This document shows, piece after piece, positions 53,170 to 62,118 of a stretch of 64,000 nt of DNA. This stretch comes from Pseudomonas graminis (GTDB lineage Bacteria > Pseudomonadota > Gammaproteobacteria > Pseudomonadales > Pseudomonadaceae): assembly GCF_013201545.1 (NCBI RefSeq), contig NZ_CP053746.1, positions 4,540,501-4,604,500 on the forward strand. The letters run 5' to 3'. Below the pieces are notes generated by a model. The model saw only the letters and a list, made by a program, of their open reading frames with translations, did not search any database and was not told the DNA's origin. The number at the start of each line of letters is the position of its first letter. Within the stretch, counting starts at the first letter, position 1. The position numbers were made by a program, and so were the translations under genes.

Positions 53170-53506
53170 GATGTTCCGTGGGTGTGAATGGATGGCGGAG
53201 CGAATATGTCATTGCGCCATCACTCTGGCAATAGCCTGAGACTACCGCTGGTCTAGTCCCGATGAATTTAATTCATTGGATCCAACCTGTTTGAGTTTAT
53301 CGACTGATAGAGCCGGTTGATTAGGCACTCATTTGTACGGGTTCAAAATATATGGCGCCCGTTCTGAATTATTTACGCCCTTGTCCTATCAGATGCAGAT
53401 CAGCCTGCCACTATTGCGACAGCACCGCATTCGACGGAGTGCGCGCGTCGCCGATAGCCAGGGCTTTGATTGCCACAACGTCATACTTCCAGCTGCCGGG
53501 ACTTTT
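53170..53506. promoter_or_regulatory. proP leader region with a 15-nt dyad
   Basis: 337 bp. ATGAATTTAATTCAT (53262-53276) is an inverted repeat in an AT-rich patch about 230 bp upstream of proP and is a candidate operator. No gene is supported; an in-frame TTG at 53333 could only extend proP. Confidence 0.4.
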
Positions 53507-55009
53507 ATGAGATCACGCAAGAAAACCGTCAACCCGATCGGGTTGCAAGACATCACTATTGTCGACGATGCCAAGATGCGGAAGGCCATCACGGCCGCCG
53601 CGCTGGGCAACGCAATGGAATGGTTCGACTTCGGCGTCTACGGCTTCGTGGCCTACGCACTGGGCAAGATCTTCTTCCCCGGCGCCGACCCCAGCGTGCA
53701 GATGATCGCGGCCCTCGCGACCTTTTCCGTGCCCTTCCTGATTCGCCCTATCGGCGGCGTGTTCTTCGGCGCCATCGGCGACAAGTACGGGCGACAAAAA
53801 GTCCTCGCCGCGACCATTGTCATCATGTCCCTCAGCACCTTTGCCATCGGGCTGATTCCCTCGTATGAATCCATTGGCATCTGGGCGCCGATTCTGCTGC
53901 TGCTGGCCAAGATGGCCCAGGGCTTCTCGGTCGGCGGCGAGTACACCGGCGCCTCGATCTTCGTCGCAGAATACGCGCCGGACCGTAAACGCGGCTTCCT
54001 CGGCAGCTGGCTGGACTTCGGCTCGATCGCCGGTTTCGTCCTCGGGGCCGGGGTCGTTGTGCTGATTTCCTCTGTGGTGGGTGAAGAGAAGTTCCTCGAA
54101 TGGGGCTGGCGTCTGCCGTTCTTCCTCGCCCTGCCCCTGGGCATGGTCGGTCTCTATCTGCGTAATGCTCTGGAAGAAACCCCGGCGTTCCAGCAGCACG
54201 TTGAAAAACTCGAGCAAGGCGACCGCGAAGGCCTGGCCCACGGCCCGAAAGTCTCCTTCAAGGAAGTCGCCACCAAGCACTGGCGCAGCCTGCTGACCTG
54301 CATCGGCGTGGTCGCGGCGACCAACGTCACGTACTACATGCTGCTCACGTACATGCCCAGCTACCTGTCGCACAACCTGCATTACAGCGAAGACCGTGGC
54401 GTGCTGATCATCGTGGCGATCATGGTCGGCATGCTGTTCGTGCAGCCGCTGATCGGCTTCCTCAGCGACAAGATCGGCCGCCGTCCCTTCATCATCGCTG
54501 GCAGCATTGCCTTGCTGGTGCTATCGATTCCGGCGTTCAAGCTGATCAACAGCGGCCAGTTGGGCCTGATCTTCGCCGGTCTGCTGCTGATCGCGGTGAT
54601 CCTCAACTTCTTCATCGGTGTGATGGCCTCGACGCTGCCGGCGATGTTCCCCACCCACATCCGTTACAGCGCGCTGGCCAGTGCTTTTAACGTCTCGGTG
54701 CTGATTGCAGGTCTGACCCCGACCGTGGTCGCCTGGCTGGTTGAAACCACCCAGGACCTGTACATGCCGGCGTACTACCTGATGGTGGTGGCGGTGGTGG
54801 GCCTGATCACCGGCCTGACCATGAAGGAAACGGCGAACAAGCCTTTGCGTGGCGCAGCGCCAGCGGCATCTGACCTCAACGAGGCCCGCGAGCTGCTGCA
54901 GGAGCATCACGACAACATCGAGCAGAAGATCGAAGACATCGACACGCAGATTGCTGAACTGCAAGCCAAACGCGAGAGCCTGGTTCAGCAGCACCCGCGT
55001 ATAGATTGA
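53507..55009 (+). CDS. proP: Proline/betaine osmoprotectant transporter, MFS type
   Basis: A 500-residue, 12-helix H+ symporter with exactly the length of E. coli ProP. It begins RKKTVNPIGLQDITIVDDAK and carries GNAMEWFDFGVYGFVAYALG, GDKYGRQKVLA, KMAQGFSVGGEYTGASIFVA and YAPDRKRGFLGSWLDFGSIA. The C-terminus holds the antiparallel coiled-coil segment (ELLQEHHDNIEQKIEDIDTQ and beyond) that tunes osmolality sensing in E. coli ProP. It imports proline, glycine betaine and related compounds under osmotic stress. The start at 53507 gives the canonical N-terminus although the ribosome site (GGGA) is weak. Confidence 0.94.
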   Translation: MRSRKKTVNPIGLQDITIVDDAKMRKAITAAALGNAMEWFDFGVYGFVAYALGKIFFPGADPSVQMIAALATFSVPFLIRPIGGVFFGAIGDKYGRQKVLAATIVIMSLSTFAIGLIPSYESIGIWAPILLLLAKMAQGFSVGGEYTGASIFVAEYAPDRKRGFLGSWLDFGSIAGFVLGAGVVVLISSVVGEEKFLEWGWRLPFFLALPLGMVGLYLRNALEETPAFQQHVEKLEQGDREGLAHGPKVSFKEVATKHWRSLLTCIGVVAATNVTYYMLLTYMPSYLSHNLHYSEDRGVLIIVAIMVGMLFVQPLIGFLSDKIGRRPFIIAGSIALLVLSIPAFKLINSGQLGLIFAGLLLIAVILNFFIGVMASTLPAMFPTHIRYSALASAFNVSVLIAGLTPTVVAWLVETTQDLYMPAYYLMVVAVVGLITGLTMKETANKPLRGAAPAASDLNEARELLQEHHDNIEQKIEDIDTQIAELQAKRESLVQQHPRID

Positions 55010-55012
55010 TTC

Positions 55013-55108
55013 CGGTGGGACCGGCTTCAGCCGGGAAGAGGCCGGTTTGTACACCATCAGTGTTGTGGTGTAGCACCCGACGCCTTCCCGGCTAACGCCA
55101 GTCCCACT
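55013..55108. repeat. REP pair
   Basis: GGTGGGACCGGCTTCAGCCGG and an inverted TTCCCGGCTAACGCCAGTCC unit about 45 bp apart, directly after proP. Confidence 0.88.
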
Positions 55109-55245
55109 GTCCCCTGCCGTTCGCGGCCATTTTAAGAATTTGTCGGAACCGCTGCGTCCCTCTCCCGGTCAGGTCTTGCATGAGCATTCAACCGCATCTG
55201 TGCAAGCGCAGACCTGCGGACAGAGAACTGAAAGGCAGCCTTCCC

Positions 55246-55488
55246 ATGACCGATATCATTGATCACTTGCCCCCGGTGCTGCGACCGCAAAGCGAGCGCA
55301 TCCTCGCTGATATCCATGCGTCCGGCTCGACCATCGACGCCGTCAAGAACGGCGCTCAGGCCAACGGCTTCGTGCTCGGTCTGCAGTGCTGCGGCGGCAT
55401 TGACGCGCAGCAGGCCGAAGCGCTTTCCGAGTTCTACGACAAGGTCGTGGAGTGCCGCTTGAAGCGGCTGACACTCGGGTTGTCCTGA
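55246..55488 (+). CDS. Small hypothetical protein
   Basis: An 80-residue protein starting MTDIIDHLPPVLRPQSERIL, helical, with a cysteine pair in LGLQCCGGIDAQQAEALSEF. No family recognised. An upstream in-frame ATG at 55180 would add 22 basic residues; the shorter start is preferred because its N-terminus is more protein-like. The next gene begins 90 bp later on the same strand. Confidence 0.6.
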   Translation: MTDIIDHLPPVLRPQSERILADIHASGSTIDAVKNGAQANGFVLGLQCCGGIDAQQAEALSEFYDKVVECRLKRLTLGLS

Positions 55489-55578
55489 GCCTGTTTCGCT
55501 GAGGCGCTTTCCGAACGGAGAGCGCGTCCCTTTTTAACCATTGTCAGCGGATGACATCTGTACCAACGGAGCCACACC

Positions 55579-56253
55579 ATGCGATCCAATACCTCCTTCC
55601 TTTTCGACCTCGACGGCACCTTGACTGACAGCGTTTATCAGAACGTCACGGCGTGGAAGGAAGCCCTCGATTCGGAGAACATCCCACTGGCGATGTGGCG
55701 AATCCACCGCAAGATCGGCATGAGCGGCGGTTTGATGTTGAAGATGCTGTCCCGGGAGACCGGGATGGAGATCAGTGAGGCGCAGGCCGATCGGTTGAGC
55801 AAGAAGCACGCTGAGGCGTACGAGAGAACCCAGGATCAGATCATTGCGTTGCCCGGCGCTGTTGATTTGCTGAAGACGCTGGACGATGAGGGCTTCCCGT
55901 GGTGCATCGCGACCAGTGGGGAGATGTCGACCGCGCGGATCAATCTGAAGGCGTTGGGTCTGGAACCGGAGCAGATCAATCTGATCACGCGCGATGATGT
56001 GAAGAACGGCAAGCCGGACCCGGATTTGTTTGTGACGGCGGCGAAGAAGATTGACGCGAAGATTGAGGATTGTCTGGTGGTCGGTGATGCGATCTGGGAC
56101 ATGCTCGCGGCGCGGCGGTGTAAGGCGACGGGGATCGGGCTGCTTTCGGGTGGGTACGATACGAGCGAGCTGGAGCGGGCCGGGGCGTTGCGGGTGTATG
56201 AGGATCCGCTGGCGCTGTTGAATCATCTGGATGAGATCGCGACGCGGGAGTAG
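55579..56253 (+). CDS. HAD family hydrolase (phosphoglycolate phosphatase-like)
   Basis: A 224-residue HAD hydrolase with a small cap domain. Motif I is FLFDLDGTLTDS (nucleophile and acid/base Asp), motif II is CIATSGEM, motif III is KNGKPDPDLF and motif IV is VVGDAIWDMLAARRC. It resembles phosphoglycolate/beta-phosphoglucomutase-like phosphatases; the substrate is unknown. ACGGAG precedes the ATG. Third-position GC falls off toward the 3' end, which runs into the dispersed repeat. Confidence 0.88.
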   Translation: MRSNTSFLFDLDGTLTDSVYQNVTAWKEALDSENIPLAMWRIHRKIGMSGGLMLKMLSRETGMEISEAQADRLSKKHAEAYERTQDQIIALPGAVDLLKTLDDEGFPWCIATSGEMSTARINLKALGLEPEQINLITRDDVKNGKPDPDLFVTAAKKIDAKIEDCLVVGDAIWDMLAARRCKATGIGLLSGGYDTSELERAGALRVYEDPLALLNHLDEIATRE

Positions 56254-56276
56254 TGCTCGGCAGCTCTGGAACGTCG

Positions 56277-56519
56277 AGATCAAGAGCGTCGGCCTAACGG
56301 CCTCGGTTTCGCCTTCGGCGAGTTACTTGGAAAAGCACCCCAAGTAACCAAGGGTGCTAGCTCTCGGTTTGGCCCGACTTCGTCGGGTTCCCTCACTCCG
56401 ACGACGCTCCGTGGGCCCGCGCCGAACGGACATCATGTCCTAGCGGCGCTCTCGCGGCATCCATGCCGCTCGGCCCACTGCGCATCGTCTGCGTTCGGCC
56501 TGCACCAAAGTCGCGATTG
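56277..56519 (+). repeat. Dispersed ~245-bp repeat, copy 2
   Basis: A diverged copy of 27728-27974, same orientation, starting AGATCAAGAGCGTCGGCCTA and ending CACCAAAGTCGCGATTG. It sits between the HAD gene and a REP cluster, again just 3' of a plus-strand gene. Confidence 0.85.
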
Positions 56520-56564
56520 GCGGTGACTGAGCTTTTTGTGTACGAAGATCAAAAGCAGATCAAA

Positions 56565-56711
56565 AGCTTCCCGGCTAAAGCCGGTCCCACTAACTGCACC
56601 CGCTGCTGTTCGTAGGACTGGCTTCAAGCGGGAAGAGGCCGGCGGGATCACCGCCAATTTTGCTGAATGCACGCGCTGCTCTTAGTGGGACCGGCTTTAG
56701 CCGGGAAGAAG
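56565..56711. repeat. Cluster of three REP units
   Basis: TTCCCGGCTAAAGCCGGTCC (56568), a diverged inverted TAGGACTGGCTTCAAGCGGG unit (56613) and GTGGGACCGGCTTTAGCCGG (56685). The short GATCAAAAGC sequence before it echoes the hexamer repeat at 28001. Confidence 0.85.
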
Positions 56712-56764
56712 CCAGTGCATGCACCATCAATGTTGATCGATGAAGCCAGTCCCGCCGATTTGAT

Positions 56765-56810
56765 CGTTCCCACGCTCCGCGTGGGAACGCATCTTCCGAC
56801 GCTCTGCGTC
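56765..56810. repeat. Second type of palindromic repeat
   Basis: GTTCCCACGC-TCC-GCGTGGGAAC followed by GACGC-TCT-GCGTC, a different, common Pseudomonas palindromic element, here directly 3' of the OYE gene. Confidence 0.75.
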
Positions 56811-56837
56811 GCATCAGTCAGCTGCGGGCCGCTGCCT

Positions 56838-57968
56838 TCACTTGCCGGCCTGATAAACCGGGTAGTCGATGTAGCCCTCTTCAGTCCCGCCATACAGGGT
56901 CGCCGGGTTGACGGGGTTGAGGGGCCAGCCGTTGGCGATGCGGGCCGGCAGGTCGGGGTTGGCGATGAAGGGGCGGCCGAAGGCGATGAGGTCGGCGAGG
57001 CCAGCGTCGATCAGGCGGTTGCCACGTTCGGCGGTGTAGCGGCCGGCGTAGATGATGCGTCCGCTGAAGGCTTCGCGGATGGCTTTGCGGAAGGTGTCCG
57101 GCAGCTCGGGGGCGTTGTCCCAGTCGGCTTCGGCGATGGAGACGTAAGCGACGCCTGCGTTTCCCAGGACCTTGATGGCTTCGACGTAGGTGTGGTGCGG
57201 ATCGCTTTCCACCAGGCCGATGTAGACGCGTTCTTCATCGGTGCTGGCGAACAGTGGCGAAAATCGCACACCCAGACGGTCCCCGCCTACCGCTTCGGCG
57301 ACGGCAGTGACGATCTCGCGCAGAAAGCGCAGGCGGTTTTCCAGCGAGCCGCCGTATTCGTCTTCCCGGTGGTTGGCGTGCTCGGAGATGAACTGATTAA
57401 CGAGGTAACCGTTGGCCGCGTGGATTTCGACGCCGTCAAAACCCGCTTCGATGGCGTTTTTCGCCGCCTGGGCGTACAGCTTCACCAGCTCGCGGATTTC
57501 TTCGACAGTCAGTGCGCGAGGCGTCGGCGGCACCACCAGTTGCCCTGCGCCCGGCGCGGTTTCGATGAACGCCTTGGCGTTGGCCGCCGGGATCGCCGAA
57601 GGGGCAACCGGCGCTTCGCCGTTGGGCTGCAACGCGTGATGGGACACACGACCCACATGCCAGAGCTGAGCGAAAATCACGCCCTCTTCCGCGTGCACCG
57701 CGTCGGTCACTTTGCGCCAGCCTTCGACCTGTGCGGCGCTGTAGATGCCCGGGGTCCATGCATAGCCCTGGCCGCGCGGCTCGATCTGGGTGCCTTCAGT
57801 GATCATGAAACCGGCGGACGCACGCTGCTGGTAGTAGGTGGCCATGAGCTCCGAAGCGATATCACCCGGCTGCAGGCTTCTCTGGCGGGTCAATGGCGGG
57901 AAGGCAATGCGGTTTTTCAGCACATGCCGACCAAGGTTGACGTGGGTGAGCAAGGGTTGCGTAGCCAT
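56838..57968 (-). CDS. Alkene reductase, Old Yellow Enzyme family (NemA/XenB-like)
   Basis: A 376-residue FMN flavoprotein. The catalytic pair and proton donor are in EIHAANGYLVNQF (H183, N186, Y188), with PPLTRQRS near the N-terminus, EGVIFAQLWHVGRVSH and the closing DLIAFGRPFIANPDL phosphate-binding segment. It reduces activated alkenes, quinones or nitro-compounds with NAD(P)H; NemA and XenB are relatives and the exact subgroup is unsure. A TetR/NemR-like dyad lies 51-65 bp upstream of the start. Monocistronic, with REP elements behind it. Confidence 0.9.
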   Translation of the reverse strand: MATQPLLTHVNLGRHVLKNRIAFPPLTRQRSLQPGDIASELMATYYQQRASAGFMITEGTQIEPRGQGYAWTPGIYSAAQVEGWRKVTDAVHAEEGVIFAQLWHVGRVSHHALQPNGEAPVAPSAIPAANAKAFIETAPGAGQLVVPPTPRALTVEEIRELVKLYAQAAKNAIEAGFDGVEIHAANGYLVNQFISEHANHREDEYGGSLENRLRFLREIVTAVAEAVGGDRLGVRFSPLFASTDEERVYIGLVESDPHHTYVEAIKVLGNAGVAYVSIAEADWDNAPELPDTFRKAIREAFSGRIIYAGRYTAERGNRLIDAGLADLIAFGRPFIANPDLPARIANGWPLNPVNPATLYGGTEEGYIDYPVYQAGK

Positions 57969-58018
57969 AGGGTGATACTCCGTTAAGTCGTTGAAAGTTC
58001 TGACCAGACCGACCTGCG

Positions 58019-58033
58019 TAGACCAGTCGTCTA
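58019..58033. promoter_or_regulatory. NemR-like operator upstream of the OYE gene
   Basis: TAGAC-CAGTC-GTCTA. The E. coli NemR site is known as TAGACC...GGTCTA upstream of nemRA; this dyad shares the TAGACC/GTCTA ends but one base of the spacing differs. No TetR gene is next to it in the window. The remaining ~300-bp gap to the cupin gene shows nothing else clear. Confidence 0.5.
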
Positions 58034-58273
58034 GTGGATGGCCGGGAGTCTAAAGGCCAACCGCACGCCCGGCAATGTCAGATCCGCAATGATTTCGGAC
58101 ATCGACGGCCGACAACGCCACTTGCAGAATCTTGCGCTTTTAGCCCCTACTGCCTTGGCAACCCGTTGCACCCTGTCATCGCGACCTTATGATCCTGCGC
58201 ATCGAACGTTGGAAACCCGACACCGCAACATCGCGGTTCATCGTCACCAACCCGCACTTGAACGAACCTCCCC

Positions 58274-58585
58274 ATGAACATCATCCGCAGCAAAGACTTT
58301 ACCGGTGAGCGCCCGTGGGCCGCGTTGGACATCGCCAACATGAACGGCATCACCACACGCCTGCACTGGACCGATCAGCCCTACAAATGGCACGTCAACG
58401 ACGGTCAGGAGGTATTTGTGGTGCTGGACGGGCAAGTGGAGATGCGCTTCAAGCAGGACGGCGTCGAGCAAAGAACCGTGCTGCAAACGGGGGATATTTT
58501 CTACGCCTCCATCGGCACGGCCCACGTTGCCCACCCGCTGGGTGAAGCGCGCGTTCTGGTGATCGAGAGCGAGGGCAGCGTTTGA
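58274..58585 (+). CDS. Cupin domain protein
   Basis: A 103-residue single-domain cupin. The first motif is in KWHVNDGQEVFVVLDGQVEM, the second in LQTGDIFYASIGTAHVAHP. Metal-binding candidates are His in KWHVND, Glu in GQEVF and His in GTAHVAHP. Small cupins of this kind bind metals or sugars; the substrate is unknown. The ribosome site is weak. It is divergent from the OYE gene and followed by REP elements. Confidence 0.82.
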   Translation: MNIIRSKDFTGERPWAALDIANMNGITTRLHWTDQPYKWHVNDGQEVFVVLDGQVEMRFKQDGVEQRTVLQTGDIFYASIGTAHVAHPLGEARVLVIESEGSV

Positions 58586-58630
58586 GACGAGCCGCCTGAC
58601 CAGCGCAAAATCGCGGGTGCTCGTACCGGC

Positions 58631-58698
58631 CCCTTCCCGGCTGAAGCCGGTCCCACTCACGGCATGCGTTCATTCAGTGGGACTGGCTTTAGCCGGAA
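58631..58698. repeat. REP pair
   Basis: TTCCCGGCTGAAGCCGGTCC and an inverted GTGGGACTGGCTTTAGCCGG, ~23 bp apart, between the convergent cupin and amino acid ABC operon ends. Confidence 0.88.
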
Positions 58699-58781
58699 AG
58701 CTTCAGAGGGAACACCGCAAAATCGAGGGTGAACGAAACAGCCGCTTCCCGGTGCCCCCTCGCGAGTTCAGTCCATCAGGG

Positions 58782-59624
58782 CTACCACGCCCCGCCTTCA
58801 ACGATCACCGCCGACGGATCGGTGTCCGCCGCCAGTTGATCGCGCACGTACTGGTTGTACAGCGTGAGCAGGTACTTCTGCTGACCGAGGCTGGCCAGTT
58901 CGGTGTTCACCCAATCGCGCAGTTCCGTGTTGCCCTTCTTCACCGCCGGGGCGATCGGTGCTTCGTCGCCGAGTTTCTGCGCCAGCACGCGGTAGCCCGG
59001 GTTCTGCTTGGCCCAGCTAAACAGCACCAGGTTATCCTGGGCATAAGCATCGCCTCGGCCGTTGGCCAGCGCCTGCAGCGACTCGGAATTCTTCTCGAAC
59101 TTGAGCAGCTTCCAGTCGGGGTGATTCTTGGTCAGCCAGATATCCGCCGTGGTGCCGGTGGTGACGATGACGGTTTTGCTGGCCAGATCGTCCAGCGTCT
59201 TCACCGGGCTGCTGTCGGGCACCAGCGCCTGAACGGCGACGCGCAGGTTGGGGTGGGTGAAGTCGACCACTTGCGCGCGCTCCGGCGTCACCGTCATGTT
59301 GGCGAGGATCAGGTCAACCTTGTCGCTCTGCAGAAACGGAATCCGGCTGGCGGGCTCTACCACCACAAACTCGATCTTCTTCTCGTCGCCGAGCAGGTCC
59401 TTGGCGAAGCGCCGCCCCAGATCGGTGTCAAAGCCGACGTAGTCGCCCTGTTCGTTGACGAAGCCGAACGGCGGTTTGTCGCTGAAAACGCCGACAATCA
59501 ACTTGTCGCGCGCCTTGATTTTTTCCAGTGACCCTGCGGCAGAGTCGGCAGCATGGGCGGCAGCCGTGCCGACCAGCAATCCCAGGGCGAGCAGTGGCAG
59601 TACAAAGGCAGATTTAAGGGTCAC
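58782..59624 (-). CDS. Polar amino acid ABC transporter, substrate-binding protein
   Basis: A 280-residue SBP_bac_3 protein with a Sec signal (VLPLLALGLLVGTAAAHA). IKARDKLIVGVFSDKPPFGF then GDYVGFDTDLGRRFAKDLLG is the typical start of family 3 solute-binding proteins, with DLILANMTVTPERAQVVDF as the ligand-contact strand. Specificity is probably an amino acid such as glutamate, aspartate or cysteine; it is not certain. The GTG start overlaps the ATPase stop by 4 bases (GTGA) with AAGGAA upstream. It is last in its four-gene operon. Confidence 0.88.
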   Translation of the reverse strand: MTLKSAFVLPLLALGLLVGTAAAHAADSAAGSLEKIKARDKLIVGVFSDKPPFGFVNEQGDYVGFDTDLGRRFAKDLLGDEKKIEFVVVEPASRIPFLQSDKVDLILANMTVTPERAQVVDFTHPNLRVAVQALVPDSSPVKTLDDLASKTVIVTTGTTADIWLTKNHPDWKLLKFEKNSESLQALANGRGDAYAQDNLVLFSWAKQNPGYRVLAQKLGDEAPIAPAVKKGNTELRDWVNTELASLGQQKYLLTLYNQYVRDQLAADTDPSAVIVEGGAW

Positions 59625-60382
59625 GATGCTTTCCTTTTTGGCATGTTTTCTACGTAGGAGAATTTCTCCAGGAACTGCTGCGCGCGTGCGGTCTGCGGGG
59701 CGCTGAAGAAGGATTCGGGGTCGCTCTGTTCGGCGATACGGCCGCCGTCCATGAACAGGATTCGATCGGCCACCGCGCGGGCGAAGGCCATTTCGTGGGT
59801 GACGATCAACAAAGTCATGCCACTGCGGGCCAGGTCGAGGATGACTTCCAGCACTTCCTTGACCATTTCCGGATCAAGCGCAGCCGTGATTTCGTCGAAC
59901 AGCATGACCCTGGGGTTCATGCACAGCGCGCGGACGATGGCGATGCGTTGCTGCTGGCCACCGGAAAGCTCGCGCGGGTAGGCGTCGCGCTTGTCCAGCA
60001 GGCCGACACGGCTCAGCAGCGTCTCGGCCTGTTGCTGCGCGTCGACGCGTGTGCGCTTTTGCACGCTCAGCGGCCCGAGCAAAATGTTCTCCAGCACCGT
60101 CATGTGCGGGAACAGGTGGTAGCTCTGAAACACCATGCCGATCTGTTGCCGCACCTGACGCCAATCGGTGTTGGCCGGCAGGTTCTGACCAGCGAACCAG
60201 TACTGCCCGGCGTGGCCCAGTTCGAGACCGTTGAGGCAACGCAGCAGGGTGCTTTTGCCGCAGCCGCTGGGCCCGAGGATCACCACCACTTCGCCTTCGC
60301 GAACGCTCAGGTCAACGTCTTGCAACACCGGCACCGAACCGAAGTTTTTGCTGAAGCGGGTCAGTTCTATCAATGGGCTCAT
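59621..60382 (-). CDS. Polar amino acid ABC transporter, ATP-binding protein
   Basis: A 253-residue ATPase. Walker A VILGPSGCGKSTLLRCLNG, signature ELSGGQQQRIAIVRALC, Walker B VMLFDEITAALDP and switch histidine in LLIVTHEMAFAR are intact; this is the GlnQ/HisP subfamily. The start at 60382 overlaps the stop of the upstream permease (ATGA). A start four codons earlier is possible. Confidence 0.92.
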   Translation of the reverse strand: MSPLIELTRFSKNFGSVPVLQDVDLSVREGEVVVILGPSGCGKSTLLRCLNGLELGHAGQYWFAGQNLPANTDWRQVRQQIGMVFQSYHLFPHMTVLENILLGPLSVQKRTRVDAQQQAETLLSRVGLLDKRDAYPRELSGGQQQRIAIVRALCMNPRVMLFDEITAALDPEMVKEVLEVILDLARSGMTLLIVTHEMAFARAVADRILFMDGGRIAEQSDPESFFSAPQTARAQQFLEKFSYVENMPKRKAS

Positions 60383-61038
60383 GAATGATTCCAACGCCGC
60401 TCGAGCACCCGCGAAGCGGCCGACAGCGGATAACAGGCAAGAAAGAAGAATACGAACAGGAAGCCGTAGATCAGCACCGACTCATAGGTTCGTTCGATGA
60501 TTTGCTGGCCGATCTTGATCACGTCAACGACCCCGATCAGCACCGCCAGGGAACTGGTTTTGATCAGCCGGGTGAAGACGTTGATCAGCGGCGGCGTCAT
60601 GCGTCGCAGCGCCTGGGGCAGCAGCACGCGGCCGTAAAGCTGCAACGGCCCCAGGCCAATCGCAAGACCCGCTTCCCGTTGCCCCCTCGGAATCGAGCGC
60701 AGTGCGCCACGCACCACTTCGCCGGTTTCACTGGCGCCCCACAGCGACAACACCAGTACCGCGCACCAGAAACCCGGGATGTTCCAGCCAAGAAAAATCG
60801 GCAAACCGAAGAAGAACAGGTACAACCAGACCAGCACCGGGATCGCCCTGAACAGTTCCAGGTAGACCAGCAGCACCCCGTCGATCCAGCGCACGCCAAG
60901 GTTGCGCAGCACGCCATAGATCACACCGCCTACACTGCTGAAGGCGATCGCCAGCAGCGAAATGCCCAGCGTGCGGCCGATGCCCTGGGCCAATTGCGGC
61001 GCCGACACCCACAGCAATTCAAGACCCGAACTGGCCAT
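60379..61038 (-). CDS. Polar amino acid ABC transporter, permease
   Basis: A 219-residue, five-helix permease of the HisM/GlnP family. The EAA loop is RGALRSIPRGQREAGLAIGL then GPLQLYGRVLLPQALRRMTP. The start at 61038 has AAGGAGG at 9 bases, and it overlaps the end of the other permease gene by 20 bases. Confidence 0.9.
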   Translation of the reverse strand: MASSGLELLWVSAPQLAQGIGRTLGISLLAIAFSSVGGVIYGVLRNLGVRWIDGVLLVYLELFRAIPVLVWLYLFFFGLPIFLGWNIPGFWCAVLVLSLWGASETGEVVRGALRSIPRGQREAGLAIGLGPLQLYGRVLLPQALRRMTPPLINVFTRLIKTSSLAVLIGVVDVIKIGQQIIERTYESVLIYGFLFVFFFLACYPLSAASRVLERRWNHS

Positions 61039-61684
61039 GCTGGAGCCTCCTTTCAATCAGGCGCAGCAGCAGCGACAGCGGCACGAACAGCAGCACGCAG
61101 AGGCCGGTCATGACCGCGAGCATTTCGTAGGTTTTGTAATACAGCGCGATGTAGCTCTTGGTGGTGTAGAGAATTTCCGGCACCGCCACCGCCGAAACCA
61201 CGGTGGTTTCCTTGAGCAGGAAGATGAAGTTGGCGAACAGCGCCGGCAGGCTGAGGATCCCGGCCTGGGGCAGAATGACGTGGCGCAGCAACTGCCAGCG
61301 CGACAGCCCGATGGACAGCCCCGATTCGATCTGCGATTTGGGCACCGCGTCTATGCCCGCGCGCAGGATCTCGGTCAGGTAAGCGCCGCCCATGAAAGTC
61401 ATGGCAATGATCGCCGAGGCAAACCCGGAGATGCGGATCCCCAGGGTCGGCAGCGCGAAGTAGATGAAAAACAGCTGGATCAGCAACGGCGTATTGCGCG
61501 CCAGCTCCACGTACACCCGTACCAGTGGGCGCAGGATGGGCACGCCGAACGCAGTAATCGCGGCATTGATCAGCGCCACGCACAGCGACGTGCCGATGGC
61601 GATGAAGCCGACCTGCAACGTGACGCCAACGGCGCTGACGAACGCGGGCAGCGTGGACACGACAAATTCAACATCGAACGCCAT
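61019..61684 (-). CDS. Polar amino acid ABC transporter, permease
   Basis: A 221-residue permease of the same family. Motifs RNTPLLIQLFFIYFALPTLG and the EAA loop RAGIDAVPKSQIESGLSIGL then SRWQLLRHVILPQAG. It is the first gene of the operon. The start at 61684 (MAFDVEFVVSTLPA) is chosen as the family-like N-terminus; the frame could begin at 61720. Confidence 0.88.
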   Translation of the reverse strand: MAFDVEFVVSTLPAFVSAVGVTLQVGFIAIGTSLCVALINAAITAFGVPILRPLVRVYVELARNTPLLIQLFFIYFALPTLGIRISGFASAIIAMTFMGGAYLTEILRAGIDAVPKSQIESGLSIGLSRWQLLRHVILPQAGILSLPALFANFIFLLKETTVVSAVAVPEILYTTKSYIALYYKTYEMLAVMTGLCVLLFVPLSLLLRLIERRLQHGQFGS

Positions 61685-62118
61685 ATCAACCCTGGTCCTG
61701 GGTAATGAGGTTATCGCCATCGAGGCGTCGATGGATGCCGGCCGGTCCCGGCGCTGAAAGGTTGTGAGGGTTTAATGATGGGGCTGTAGACACAATTACT
61801 CCTGCCAATGACTGCCAAAACGTGACGCCATAAGCGGGTCGACGCGGGTTCGTTTGCGGGTCATTGCAGGCTTTATGCCACGCCGGAAAGTCCCGGGGGT
61901 TCAGGGCAATCTTTGGGTGTGAAGGGGCGTAACTGTTTGTTTTCCATGGAAAGTGGTGGAGTGCTGTTGCTGAGGCAACAGTGTCAGCGGCTGACAGGGT
62001 TGGAGGTCCGAAGCACAGGCTGCCACCGCGCTTACCCAAGGCCTTGCCATGAGCAGCTTTTTTGCCGAAGTCGCTTCGCGATCTGTGTACGCCACTGATG
62101 CTGCGGTGTGATAGCTGA
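61685..62118. promoter_or_regulatory. Leader of the amino acid ABC operon with two dyads
   Basis: CTGTTGC-TGAG-GCAACAG (61964-61981) and GTCAGC-G-GCTGAC (61983-61995) lie close together about 290 bp upstream of the operon start. They may be operators or hairpins. No gene is supported here. Confidence 0.45.
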
